Source of the DNA: Trichobilharzia regenti
Taxonomy: Eukaryota; Platyhelminthes; Trematoda; Strigeidida; Schistosomatidae
Direction of reading: 5' to 3'
Assembly: GCA_944472135.2 (NCBI GenBank)
Contig: OX235265.1
Coordinates: 53,145,112-53,209,111, forward strand
Length of the DNA stretch: 64,000 bases
Shown: positions 1 through 10,789 of the stretch, piece by piece
Layout: the number at the start of each line of letters is the position of its first letter
How positions within the stretch are numbered: position 1 is the first letter of the stretch
Made by a program: the position numbers and the translations under genes
Notes under the pieces: generated by a model
What the model saw: only the letters and a program-made list of their open reading frames with translations
The model's database searches: none
What the model was told of the DNA's origin: nothing

Positions 1-1637
1 ATGTTTGTGAAGTTTCTTGAATAAAGGATAACGTATTCCTCGGTTTTATTTTTCGTTTGTCAAGCAGTCTAAGCCCCAAAATGGTAATCCATCAAAACTA
101 AAACCTGTGAAAACCTCTTTGAAAAAAAATTCCAGTGTAGTAAATTAGAAAATTATTTTCTTTCTTGCTATTTGATAAGTAGTGACTAGCATTGGAATCC
201 AGGATGCTCATTTCGTCTATCGAGTAACAATACCATGGTTGATCGTCAGACATCGTCAAAGCATGCGTACTAGGAGCCTCTATTTCATCAGGAAATACAA
301 AATTAAATTAAACAAAATACTGCTTTCTTCTTTCTTGAATTAGGGGTAGTGGGCTACCAGCAGCACCAAACACTTTCTATGTGGAAATTTAGACATGTAT
401 CAAATCACTTTTAAAAAAAGACTCTTCATCATATAAACGTGGAGTTCATACTTGAAAACTATTTCTTTCAAGGTAAACATATAGATAACAATCTAACTGC
501 TGACAACCTAAAATTCGGTTACAAACGTCTTTTTGTCTACAGTGTGAAATCGATTTGACGGGTAGTAGCTTTCTTCATTTCTAATGTTTACTTTTTCTTT
601 GCCTGTTATTATGACTTGAAGTATTATTTCAAATCAGAGGCTATCAACAGTGTTGTGTGCCGCCTGTAATTCGAAATAGTCACAAAACATAAAAATAACA
701 TATTTCAACCTAAATACTAAATTGAAAAGTATATATAAGCAGGGAAATGTAAATTCTAGTGAGAGTGAGTACCAAACACTAGTTTATATTCTATTAAATT
801 TAACTTGAAGAGGAAATTGTAGAAACTAATGTTAGCCCTAAAGGAATACGTAACTTGTCAATGAACTAGTCTCTTAGTAATATAGCTGCTATTGGGAAAG
901 TCTTATAGCGTTTGGATAAAGCAACCAAGCAATGCCAATATTTTTCCCCTTCATTATCTCTAAACCATTGTTAATGCTTACCTGCAGTTGCATGTGAATG
1001 TAATTTTGGATGAAGATGAGACTGTCACTTCTATTCAGACATAAATCCTTCAGGCTGTGCTGCAAGAAAAGAGTTAACATCACTTTTCCTCACCTAAATT
1101 GTGACTTTTACTTCAAATATATTTAACTGAAATGCTCAATATGCCGTCAAGTCTGATGACGAAATGTTCATGATCAAATACTAAAACGTTTTAATTCTGC
1201 TATTCAAATATACAATTTTCTTATTATTCCATGTTTAATGAACTATATATATATATATAATAGTAGTTTGAATGCATGAAAACTTCCATTCTGTGTTGAA
1301 CCTCACATCCTGACTATATCTTGTTTCAATATAAAACGAATTAAAACTTCTTTCTTTTGAATGAGGAAACACCTGTTATACATTTTATAACTTGCAATAA
1401 TAACTTTAACATTCTGAGAATAATTAAAATTTGATTATAAATAAACTCTAGAAAAATAATACAATCTTCGTTGTATCTCATGTTAAGAAGATGATCGTTT
1501 CCAAGAGAGAATCAACGGCAAAGATTTCATACCTTTTTGTACTCGAAAATCATTTACCTGCTAGTAAAAATTTATTCTGGAAATTGAATTACTTATATCG
1601 TTGAAATATATTTTTTTCTAAAATTAAATGATTATAG
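1..1637. other. Intronic or upstream sequence, no gene seen
   Basis: AT-rich sequence upstream of the first recognisable ATPDase exon. The next exon begins in phase 0, so at least one earlier exon must precede it. I looked on the + strand for an apyrase-like exon here and saw none, so the previous exon probably lies left of the window. A short (TA)n run sits near 1243-1259. Nothing else is supported. Confidence 0.5.
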
Positions 1638-1790
1638 GCCAGATCAAAGAAAACGTTTGAAATCCCTAATCCTTGTCTTCTTCGAGGTTACAAAACGGAA
1701 AAGTATAATGCAAGTGATTGGTTCACTGGAAGTTGCATGACAGGCAATTATGTGACAAAAACATTTCATGACGAAATCTTTCAACCCTCT
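1638..1790 (+). CDS. Ectonucleoside triphosphate diphosphohydrolase (CD39/ATPDase1-type), internal exon a
   Basis: Exon of an ecto-apyrase that hydrolyses extracellular NTPs and NDPs to NMPs at the cell surface; in schistosomes such enzymes sit on the tegument. The exon is preceded by an AG acceptor (1636-1637) and followed by a GTAAGT donor (1791-1796). It reads 51 codons in phase 0 with no stop. It carries the NPCLLRGY motif, equivalent to the 'PC..GY' segment before the cysteine-rich C-terminal part of CD39 proteins, and a downstream cysteine (GSCMTGNY). It joins in frame to the next exon. It is not obvious as an ORF because it lacks an ATG near its start. The identification rests on motif order across five exons. 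The substrate range and paralogue (ATPDase1 rather than ATPDase2) are inferred from the C-terminal membrane anchor. Confidence 0.85.
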
Positions 1791-2880
1791 GTAAGTCATT
1801 ACTTAATTCATGTATTAAGTAATGATCTAAATATTTCTAAAATAATTTAATGACCGAAATCTGATATTCCTTGATAAAATTCATTAATGCATTGTTTATA
1901 GTTTGGAATCTGTTTGCTTCGATACTTGTTTATTCCTAACAATAAGGTTACACGTGTTCAAATCAAAATAAAACCCGAATTCTCTAATCAAATATTTTAT
2001 GGTTTTATCAAGCACAGGAAATCAGCTAATAGAAGTATCCTGAAATGAAATATTTCAGGTAGACGGCTATGGTGCTTTTGTGTTCTTTTTGCTGGTTGGT
2101 TTATTTCTGAATGTTTGATTAGACTTTTGGAAAACTTCAAAATGAAGTCAACCCTGTTCAGAAGGACAATGAATGATTCCCAACTAAACGTATCCAACTT
2201 GAAGAAAAAAAGAAAAACGCTTAGAACAGCAAGGTTTTCTTATCTTAAGTTTCATGTTGGTTGACAGTCGTCTGGATAAAATATTTCTAAACAGTAGGTT
2301 CAAATTTATCCGTATGGATTTCAGGAGTTTTATCGTCATAAAGATGTTAACGATTTTCTTTCGATTGGCCTGATCTTATTGCATATATGAATTCCAATGA
2401 AGTCTCCGCTGAAACTGCATGTCCATAAGTTATAATATGCTCTAAAATTTGACGGTTTATTTTTACACATTCGCCTTTCGACAACTATATTGGATGGTAT
2501 CTACTATTTAGTATGCAATGAGATGAGTGATTCTGGATTCACACAGTAATGCATAGTAGTTACAGTTTATTTCCCTATTTCTAAAAATCGTGTGCAAATC
2601 TGCCTGTTTTCTTCACATTGTTCTGGTTTCAAGACAGTTCGCACCTAATTTATGTGGCATGACTAATAAAAATCTGTGGTTTCAAACAGAGGTTATTTAA
2701 ATTTCTATGTCTGCTTATTGCTTTATTCTTCATTTGACCAAGTTATACATTAAACAGTTATGAAAGGGTACAAACAGATTCATTAAAAGAATTCATTTTG
2801 CATACCAGATTATTTTCTATTAGAAATCTAAATTGAGTGATGATTTCAAACTTCATTTCTTTGTTTGTTTTCCGTCTCAG
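1791..2880 (+). other. ATPDase intron, 1090 bp, no inserted element recognised
   Basis: GT donor at 1791 and a pyrimidine-rich stretch ending in TCTCAG at 2875-2880. The sequence between is AT-rich, and I see no coding or repeat signature. Confidence 0.7.
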
Positions 2881-3024
2881 TATATGAAAGAATTTTCCTT
2901 CGAGGGTACAGGTGAACCTGACGAGTGTATTCAACATATGGAAAGACATTTTAAAAATGACTGTAATTACTCCTTATGTTCATTTAACAACGTTTATCAG
3001 CCACGTCCTTCAGGAAAGTTTTTA
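2881..3024 (+). CDS. Ectonucleoside triphosphate diphosphohydrolase, internal exon b
   Basis: A 48-codon, phase-0 exon between TCTCAG and GTAAGT. It encodes the cysteine-rich stretch typical of CD39 family members: a GTGEPDEC motif (compare G.G....C in the family), then C..SLCSFN and VYQPRPSGKFL. The last of these is the 'FNG(I/V)YQP...G.F' block that runs directly into apyrase conserved region 5. The four cysteines probably form the conserved extracellular disulfides. An apparent upstream ATG at 2833 lies inside the intron and is not used; the splice acceptor decides the boundary. Confidence 0.9.
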
Positions 3025-4380
3025 GTAAGTTTTATTGTAAATGATATCAAAGTGAATGGAGAAATGATTCTATGATTATCTTCCTACATCAATTAACATC
3101 TTACATATGTTCAAACTAAGTTCACTTTTAACAGTTTGAAAAAATTTGGGCATTAGGTATATGATATTCATTATAATAATTTTTTTGTATTTCCCAATGA
3201 ATATCAGTTAACATACTTAAGTAATTTTGTATAAATGCCATCCACTTTCTGAATTATAGCAAAATAATTTACAGAACAAAATATATGCTTAAAATTTAAC
3301 CATCAATATTACAAAGAATATTTAAAGATGTACTTTTTGTTCACTTGCTTTTCTAAATTATAAATTAAATATGCTCTCCGTAGAGTAACCAGAATAACAT
3401 GATTTGTGAACCGACTATTGTTTTTCATACGTTCTTCAGGTACTACAGTTAAAAATCCAAGAATACAAATAGCCAGTAAAGGCAAATGAAATTTATGCCA
3501 TAAAATTTATTAGGGTACATGTATAAGAGTTAGTTAACATTGCCGTTTGAATGTATATAAAATGCACAGTCATTTAGGACGTAAGATAAAGTGTGAATAG
3601 ACAGTTGAGTGACATTCTAGTGTATTTATAGTTAACAGAATATAAGTTTCACTGAAGAGGAGTGTTAAGTTATATTCATTGTTGTGAGAGAAATATGAAT
3701 AATACAAAGTATACACAAACCAATGAGTTACATTAAATGTAAGGTCAGATAACAAGTGTAATGCTAAAATAAAGTGGTTAAAATTGTTAACTGTAATCAA
3801 ATACTAGAAACATCATAAGCTCATTGTTAATCACAAAGTTTCACAAATAATAATAATAATGAGTGAAGTAAACTAAGCGAAAAAGAATGAGAAGGACATA
3901 ATATGACATGAAAATTTCGGATGATTATATCCCTGATGACCTTATAGAAGGTCAGGGTAAACACCGTTGGACTCTCATCTTACCACTCAAGGGCCCCACC
4001 AATCACATCAAGCGATAGAAAATAATGGAATTATATAAACGAAGTTAGAAAGTTGTGTGAGTACCCTGATATGATTATGAGCAATAAATTGTGCTCGAAA
4101 CGTCATCAGTTAATATTACTGTATAACACTGTGAGACTTTGTCAAAATAAATTTTACCCGTACTGGAATTATACTCTACCATAGTGTACAAGTTTTAGTC
4201 TTGTGCCACCGATAATTTGGAAGCTGTTATTTTAAAACCTGCAGCTCCCTTTTTTTCATTTAACCTTCGGTCATCGCCCATTAAACATATTTTTACTACC
4301 CCTTTGCTGCTAGTTTATGTTTTGATATGGTTTTAGAAATAGATTCGATTAAGTAATGAAGCTAAAAATTAGTAGAAGGA
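3025..4380 (+). other. Start of the 6.6-kb ATPDase intron 2, mostly unassigned
   Basis: Intron 2 runs 3025-9624. This part is AT-rich and without coding signal. Around 4030-4110 there is a segment (gttgtgtgagtaccctgat through gctcgaaacgtcatcag) that recurs in diverged form near 19895-19970, so it belongs to an unnamed dispersed repeat. A short (AAT)n run lies near 3846. Confidence 0.5.
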
Positions 4381-4673
4381 ACCTCGCCTACGTTTTACTC
4401 ACCGGTTCTTATATCGTTAAAGAGAAAAGAGTTGGGCCTTGTGCTGAGGTCCTTACACCGCAAACCACCCCCATCGCTACAGAAACTTCAAAGCAAAGAA
4501 ATAATATGAAAAATGAACCTGATCTTTGCCGGAATCGAAGAGACAGAATGATGCGGGCTGGTGAAAGCCGTTGGGAATTCTGTCAGCTGACTTGTCTTCT
4601 CTTGATAAAAAAATTAGTAAGCATAGCAATATAGAATGCTGTAACCATGTCGGAGGCTTGCAAAGCTGTCCAG

Positions 4674-4683
4674 ATGGTAAAAG
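4674..4683 (+). repeat. 10-bp target-site duplication of nested RTE-B (left copy)
   Basis: atggtaaaag occurs here and again at 6056-6065, immediately outside the RTE-B sequence. Joining the RTE-A flanks across it restores continuous RTE-A homology, which supports a true target-site duplication. Confidence 0.8.
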
Positions 4684-6055
4684 TCTGTCTGTTTTCGATA
4701 TAGAACTTTGCACATATGTGCCGAAGTTCAAGTCGCCACACTCCATGTAGCACACAAAGCAAGAGAAGAAAGTAGAAGAAATGCATATTAGAGACAGTAA
4801 ACAGAGGTGTGAGACAAAGGAATAGTAGTAACGAAGAACAAAACAGTTTCATTGGAAATCATAAATCACAAGGAGTGGATGCATCTGCACTAGCCATTGA
4901 GAACGATTTTGAGCCATGTCACCAATTGTTTCCAAGCATTGGTTTTTACCGTCCCGAGGACCCAAGCCAGGAAGTCTGCATCTTCCTACGTGGCTTAAAC
5001 TAACTGTTGTAGATTTCATTGACTGGTGCCATGTTTTGGTTTGACCGCCACTAGCTCTTTTCCAGCCTGACCCCTATATCAGCTAACATTGCCCGTCGAG
5101 GAAGGCAATGACTAGGCATACGTAACACATGTCCTAACCATCTCAGTCGATGTAACTTCACAACCTCGTCGAATGATTTCCCCTCCTTACCTAACACTCA
5201 ACCGAAGCCTCACTTCAATATTGCTCACCTTATTATACCACTTAACACACACGGGAGATAGAACGCAGGCACCTATGATCAAAGACAGGTAATCTTTTCA
5301 TGTCTTCCACTTTCAATGGCCAGGTTTCACAGCCATAAAGGAGGAAGGAGCGGACTGATGAGCAGTACACCCACCATTTGGTCGATAGTCGGATATCACA
5401 CCAGATATTACGCCAGAAACGGCGTAAACTGGCACATGCGATACTAGCCCTCCGTATCCGTGCTGAGATTTCGTCAGAGATCAACCTATTGGGGCGGATG
5501 CAACTTCCCAAATAAGTGGAGCGGTCAACGTGCTCTAACACTTCACTACCCAATTTCAATTCTGGGAGCCGGTGTAGTCCAGTCCTGTAACATCATCTTG
5601 CATTTGGCGGGAGCGAATCGCATGCCAAACATTCGTAGGTTGCAGCTCAAGGTGTTCAGAAGACTCGGCGTTTTGTCAGCGTCCTCGCTTAGAAGGACTA
5701 TATCGTTTGCATATTCTAAGTCGACGAGATTATTCCCTGGTAGCAAGTCAATCCCTGAGTCGCTGAAGTGAGTTAGGATTAAGTCCATTAGCATCTCTAT
5801 GATGAAGTTGAATAGAAATGGGGGTAATGGGCATCCTTGACGGATACCACTAGTCGTCACTAGTTCAGATGACAACTCGCCGTAAGCGCTCACCTGGCTG
5901 CATAAGTACGAGTAGAGTGCCTTAAGCAGTTCAATGTATTTTCTCGGAATTCCCTTTATAGCCAAGCATCGCCTGAGAACCTCTCGGCGGACAGAATCGA
6001 ATGCTGCCTTTAGGTCAAGAAATATAATGATTGTTGGACGCCGGTAGGAATGCCT
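4684..6055 (-). mobile_element. RTE-B LINE, 5'-truncated insertion nested in RTE-A
   Basis: Minus-strand fragment of a second RTE-clade LINE, also present at 26.9-27.8 kb and 29.4-32.6 kb. The decoded part covers the middle and C-terminal reverse transcriptase: KGIPRKYIELLKALYS, SGIRQGCPLPPFLFNF and VDLEYANDIVLL. The YADD motif of the better copy is changed to YAND here. The thumb and C-terminal region (STYLGSCIRPN, LLYGCETWPL) follow, then the 3' region down to 4684. The endonuclease and N-terminal RT are absent, as expected for 5' truncation during target-primed reverse transcription. Frameshifts near 5550 and an altered YADD show it is dead. Confidence 0.85.
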
Positions 6056-6065
6056 ATGGTAAAAG
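6056..6065 (+). repeat. 10-bp target-site duplication of nested RTE-B (right copy)
   Basis: Second copy of atggtaaaag, directly after the truncated 5' end of the minus-strand RTE-B insertion. RTE-A homology resumes here. Confidence 0.8.
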
Positions 6066-7174
6066 AACTGAGAAGATATAGTACAGAAGTGCCAGGAATC
6101 TGTAAAAGTAAATGGAATGGAAGCGGACCTGCCAAATTGTTATGTAAAGCGTCAATAAACTACTTCGGTCACTCAGACGACAACTACGATCACCCTGAGT
6201 GTGTGGTCATCATGATGTCACCAACAGTACCAAAATCTCCCATACAGTGGGAATCAACCCCCTCCAGAATAATAGCAGCAAGATTGAGTCACAACTACTC
6301 AATCCTACAGCCGATTTCACTCAATAATGGAGAAGATCGAAACCAAATGACAATATCAAACTCTCAATGGTTGATGTGAATATCAAGTTGACAGTGGACA
6401 TTACAGGAAGAGAGTTCTTCCAAAAAAGAAAAAGCAGCTAAGAACTATGACAGGCAGAGAACCAGACAACAACCTATTGCTCAATAAACATGTAGAAGGA
6501 AACAAAAGTGGACTGGAAATACACCGAAGGGTCTGCTAGGTGACGTCACATATGAGGCATGCCCTCGAGTGAAATCCGAATTGGAAGTGATGGGTTGGCT
6601 GTCCAAGATTGATATAGCAGTGATCATGTGGAGAGGGAGAGGAATCTCATTGACAATTGTCCAGTTTGTTGAAAGTGGCCGCAGAGAAAATAATGCAATG
6701 GAGATGTGTTGCTGAAACACCACGTTCCACCTTGAACTCAAGCAATCAATAACAGTAATACTGATACGAGATACTAACCCACTAAAATACAGCTTCTGTT
6801 TTCCGGGAAAGAAAATATCCGAATCTCTTCTTTCATCAACATTAAATTCAGTTACAAACATACATAAATTTGTTTTGTGTAAAAGATTTTATGTTTCATC
6901 GAAATTATGCACAATGAAGGTAAACTGAGTAATATTCAGTTTATGCGTTTATCACAATCTAAAATACAAGTAAACCTAAACGTTATACGGAATATACTCT
7001 AGTGATTGGATAGTATTCACTATATATTCTACCTAAGTACATCGAAGAATTAAGCTAAAAGACTTTCCTTCAAGTCGATAGTGTTGAACATACTTACAAA
7101 TAGGTTATTTGTTGACAAACAAAGTGCTTTTAATGTGAATAAATGAAATCGCCCATCAAAAATACCTAGGAGCC

Positions 7175-7419
7175 TATAATTTTTATATAATTTTTCCTTC
7201 ACGTTCCCCAGTGGAACATAGGGCATCAAGCTAGTGGCTTGAAGTTTCTGTAGCGGTGTTTATTTTACAGGATGGGGTTGCTAGGCCTCATGCCCAACCT
7301 TTCCTCTTTGCCAGAATTATATCTGCCTCAGCGAGGTAAAGGAGTGCGTCGGCCGGGGATCGAACCCTGGACCATGTGCATGGTCGGCGAGCGTCCTAAC
7401 CACTATACTACCGACGCAC
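7175..7419 (-). mobile_element. tRNA-headed SINE with RTE-A body and tail
   Basis: Read on the minus strand, the first ~75 bases resemble a tRNA. There is a 7-bp acceptor-like pairing (gcgtcgg/ccgacgc), a Pol III A box (tagtatagtgg, 7400-7410) and a B box (ggttcgatccc, 7356-7366). The anticodon arm does not fold, so it is not a working tRNA. The following body (ctagcaacc..., cgctacagaaacttcaa) matches the 5' UTR of RTE-A, and the tail (ccctatgttccact.gg.aac) matches the 3' end of RTE-A. A second, more decayed copy is at 23290-23520. It probably moves by using the RTE-A protein. Confidence 0.75.
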
Positions 7420-8699
7420 TGAGAAGCAATAAAAATGAGTTGTGAATAAAACATCTGAAAAAGTATGAAAATCAAAGAGAAAATTTTAAATCCTGGATTT
7501 AAATACTTGACAAGTTAGAGACAATTTAGATTAGTTCTGTGTTGACTAAAATTCATGAGTAGTTATTAACTTTCATTTCTATTTGACCGAAGCGTGTCAT
7601 TACATAAATAAGTGTTCAAATGCATTTATATAGTATTGTTTTGAAATCTGTTAACCATCTAAGACTGTTTTGTTTGATTGACTGACTAGTATTTTGTTCT
7701 TATATTTTATCCTAAAAAATCCAGAGAGCTAAGCTTCTCCTTCTCTTATCAGCCTGTGAGATAATGCCACCGATATCAGTGTGATCTCGACAAGCGCGCT
7801 ACAGAATTGTCCTAATTAGTTCACTCTCTTTAGCTGTTTGAATAGTATAGCTTCGGATAACATCTTGAATCATTTAGGGGACTCTAAGGATCAACTAGTA
7901 AATAAATTAACTTTTATTGTCAACTGCTTAAATTTTGAGTGAATTGATTGTACTGTATGTGTTAGAAGCTTAAAAGTAGGAGTTTTGGTACAATATGGAT
8001 TTCAAAATGATGACTACAAAATATAAAGTCTTGTAACATGAATTTTCATATAGTAAAGAGTGTGCATTAGTCGCAAATCTTAGGGTAGTTCGACAGGCAT
8101 ATCCGGTGCCATTTTTCCTGAAGTTGGTCGTTATGATGCCATTTTGTTTCGAAGGAATTATGTTTGCGCGCAACCAGTCAAGTTTCAAAGGAAAGCATCA
8201 GTTTATCTTCTGTAAGCCACAAAACAAATTCAAATTCAACAATATTAAGAGTTACTGCATCTTCTGAACCACAGAAGATTTCACTAATAACCAGTACAGA
8301 AAGATGATATCAAAGTTGTTTAGATAATTTGATGATGCTGTACTCAGTGGTTGTAAGGGATTACGTGTCCTTTGTGAAAATCAGTTTATGGATTACTGAT
8401 TCATTTGAAATATTGTGCATTGATACTAAACGTATTTATATTTTGTTAGAATTGACATGGGTCAAGTAATTTTTCATTGTTATGCCATCTGGCAATAGTG
8501 GCTTATTTTGCTATATAGAAAACTGATTTTATTTCTTGTTATATTTATGTTGCTTATCCAGTAAAGCTTAGAATCCACTATCCTTTTCATATTTCTGTGA
8601 AAGATAAGATAACCGCATCTTTTATATTTGTGTTAAAAATAATCCTCATCAAAACTTGAAAAAAGTTAAATCCCCAAAAACTAGCTCTTGAGGATTAAT
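7420..8699. other. Intronic sequence, nothing recognised
   Basis: AT-rich intron 2 sequence between two SINEs, with no convincing coding potential, repeat or RNA motif. Confidence 0.5.
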
Positions 8700-9060
8700 T
8701 TGATGCTCGGTAGTGACCGGTTACAAGATGAAATTGCCTGGAGTTCTTGTGAGAAGGTGTGATCAGCAGGGTCCACTAAGTTGGTTAGAGGATAAGTACT
8801 CCACGATAACATTGGGTGGTGATCGTTCTAAATATCTTGATTTGCATGAAGTTGGAACATATGAACTATTAGATTCCGTCACATTGGCTGATGGGTATAT
8901 GAGGTCGCCTTGTAACTTGGAGGTCTTAGGTTTAATCCCTCGTAGGTGTTTACTAATGAAGAGTTTCGGACTAGAGTAAAACAGCTTTTCGGTACCCCTT
9001 GGTTCTAATGGTTCTCTGACCGAAGTCAATCCGCGATCAATACTTTAATCCTCAGTTGTT
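8700..9060 (+). mobile_element. Sm-alpha-like SINE fossil with degenerate hammerhead
   Basis: A T-arm-like segment (ggtttaatccc, about 8930-8940) is followed at 8952-8997 by a decayed type I hammerhead. It has ATGAAGA in place of CTGANGA, a weak stem II, AAAA in place of GAAA, and the ACAGCT minimal stem III seen in the copy at 21401. The downstream sequence (ttctaatggttctctga) also recurs after the 21401 copy. The 88-codon ORF across this region is chance. The order Pol III-like part, then hammerhead, is that of the schistosome Sm-alpha SINE. Confidence 0.55.
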
Positions 9061-9133
9061 TCAAATAAAGATTTATACTCATCAAAATCTGATACTGTCA
9101 TGAGTTTAAATTAGCAAATACTTAGTAGGAGTA

Positions 9134-9247
9134 ATAGAAAAGATTTGTAACTCAGGTGGATGATTTGGAATTGATAGTGTTCTCTGAGCTCCTTGGTTAA
9201 GCTCCGCAATTAAACCAAGGAGCTCAGAGAACACTATCAATTCCAAA
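9134..9247. mobile_element. Hairpin (foldback) SINE-like insertion 1
   Basis: A 114-bp insertion bounded by a 14-bp direct repeat (acttagtaggagta at 9120-9133 and 9248-9261). It starts with a leader containing a Pol III A-box-like string (taactcaggtgg). It then forms a perfect 35-bp inverted repeat, arms 9164-9198 and 9213-9247, with a 14-nt loop. The leader and the outer arm sequence (gtgttctctgagct) are shared with the larger hairpin at 19022-19220, so both belong to one family. No protein is encoded. Confidence 0.7.
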
Positions 9248-9624
9248 ACTTAGTAGGAGTATTCAGAGTATTCCACTTAGTGAATGACAAATCTTGTTTG
9301 TTTTCAATAAATAATATTTCAATGATTAACTCTTGACATACTAAATTGTATTTTCGGAATCACTTTAATGATTAATGTTCGAAGAACGAAAGGTAACATA
9401 TAACACGAAAATGTAATTTTTATCAAATAAATTACTGTTTTTTTTGAATAACTTTGATCACTAATAAAGTCCCCTGCAACAGGTGTTTTAGTGACATTGA
9501 ATTCGTATGGGTTAAACCGATTTTGTCATATTTTGCTTTAAAAATGTTTGTCTTAAATCATAACTAAATGCTTTCAAAGTGTTACTGACTTATTAACAAA
9601 TTTCTCCTTTTCTTTTCACTTTAG

Positions 9625-9741
9625 GCATATGCTGGATTTTCATACGTAATGCACTATCTATTCCCTGAGAGGAATACAGGACTCACTTTGTCAGAAGTCA
9701 CTTCAGCAGTTAAGGAGTTTTGTCGAAAACCATGGACAGAA
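9625..9741 (+). CDS. Ectonucleoside triphosphate diphosphohydrolase, internal exon c (ACR5)
   Basis: A 39-codon, phase-0 exon with acceptor TTTAG (to 9624) and donor GTGAGT (9742-9747). It begins AYAGFSYVMHYLF, the schistosome version of apyrase conserved region 5 ('F.AFS.FYYT..FL' in vertebrate CD39 relatives). It continues through LTLSEVTSAV and ends in FCRKPWTE, matching the family's 'FC...W' motif before the last C-terminal block. ACR5 helps shape the nucleotide-binding cleft. The exon lies between a hairpin insertion on its left and a SINE relic on its right; neither touches its splice sites. Confidence 0.9.
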
Positions 9742-9984
9742 GTGAGTAGCGTTAAGTGTTATATTTTTTGCATGTTATGCTTAAAAAATTAATTCTGGCC
9801 AATGACTAGATTTGAATGTGTTATGAAGGAGACCACCTTACCTTCAGTTATTATTATCATTATTATAGTTAATATCGAGAATTCGATTAAAGTTAATGAT
9901 GATTAATTACATCACTGTCTTGTAGATATGTTCATATTTCTTCTACAAAAGATTTACACTGGATATATCCAGCTACGCATGACT

Positions 9985-10135
9985 TCTCTCAGAGGGAGAT
10001 GTAATTGTTTGATATTGTCCAATTGATGTTTATATAACTGGTGATAATTGAAGCTGAGATAAAAGTCTGACTTCTGGAAGTATTCAAACCAAGGACCAAC
10101 TTGTTATAAGTTCACTGTTCAACCACGTAATTTAC
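9985..10135 (-). mobile_element. tRNA-like SINE relic (second SINE family)
   Basis: On the minus strand a tRNA-like head with a B-box-like string (ggtttgaata, 10081-10090) is followed by a body (atcaccagttatataaacatcaa). The body recurs in 18270-18400 (minus) and near 18935-18975 (plus). The copies are diverged and have no coding capacity. Confidence 0.45.
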
Positions 10136-10702
10136 TTCACTGAGGTTTTCAATCAGATGTGAATGAGTCATATAAAGCTATCCGATTAACATTATAAAAT
10201 AAGCCTCAAATAAGCCATGTTTTATCTTTCTAATGCAGCATATTTGAACGTTAGGCTACCAAACCTACCATCTAACATATTACTTCGAACTTCTTGTCCT
10301 TTATTTGCTTTTTGCGTATCAAATTATGACTTCAAACCGTAGTTTACTGTCACCAGTTACTGCTGTTTGTCTCGAGAACTCTATCAGTAGTGACAAGAAA
10401 CTTCAATTCCTGTGATTGCTCTTTCCTTGAATCAGCTTCGCCACTTGACTTGACAAAACACTGAATCTAGTGTTCACAAATGATGACGGAATATATGAAG
10501 CACGCGAACGTGCTCCAGTACTAAACTTTGATCATTGCATTATACGAGTGTTGCCTAAAATATATCGTGTCGTCTTGATATAAGTATAAGACTTGGGCAC
10601 TGTGGTAGAGTATAACTCCAACCTTTCGTAGAAAACTCAACAGAGATGTTACTCATCAAACAATGCACATAATTTGGTGATATTGGATATTTGGAGGCAA
10701 TC

Positions 10703-10767
10703 GGCTGGAAGCCTTGGACCTAGGTTTCGTGCTAGTTGGCACTCGTCAGCAAGGCGTATCTGCAACC
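10703..10767 (-). ncRNA. Type I hammerhead ribozyme, minus strand
   Basis: A self-cleaving RNA motif, identical in core to the plus-strand copy at 10941-11005. The conserved core CTGACGA and GAAA are intact. Stem II is GTGC/GCAC with a 6-nt loop. Stem III is minimal, ACC/GGT with a 2-nt loop. The cleavage base is C17, after GGT. Stem I is CCTTG/CAAGG, continued after an internal loop by GGTTG/CAGCC. The short stem III and asymmetric stem I loop match hammerheads of schistosome SINEs and Penelope-like elements. It probably trims SINE transcripts made from the adjacent promoter. Confidence 0.85.
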
Positions 10768-10789
10768 TTGAAGGAGCTCACGTCCCTTC

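Larger units (their letters stand above)
4381..6763 (+). mobile_element. RTE-A relic, internally deleted and interrupted by RTE-B
   Basis: Old copy of the same RTE-clade LINE that is intact at 14888-18135. Its left end (acctcgcc) matches the 5' end of the intact copy. The shared 5'-UTR and N-terminal coding DNA run to 4683, then the homology resumes after the RTE-B insertion at 6056. From 6066 to about 6390 it encodes an eroded endonuclease N-terminus (EVPGICKSKWNGSG, VVIMMSPTVPKSPIQWE). It then jumps to the extreme C-terminal region (about 6440-6763; compare the KQEPIAQQI and IARQALEW blocks of the intact ORF). The reverse transcriptase is deleted. There are many stops, and it is certainly non-functional. 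Confidence 0.8.

Noticed and set aside
2833..2880. Upstream ATG extension of the ATPDase exon
   Set aside because: Lies before a good splice acceptor; the CD39 homology starts at 2881.
3570..3800. 76-codon minus-strand ORF
   Set aside because: AT-rich, hydrophobic by composition, no motif, inside an intron.
3931..3975. Possible hammerhead (ctgatgaccttatagaagg)
   Set aside because: CTGATGA and a stem II-like hairpin are there, but GAAA and stem III are missing.
7340..7419. tRNA gene
   Set aside because: A and B boxes and acceptor pairing are present, but the anticodon arm does not fold and SINE body follows directly.
8713..8979. 88-codon ORF on the plus strand (and an equal one on the minus strand)
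   Set aside because: It lies across a SINE fossil with a hammerhead relic and has no domain or splice logic.
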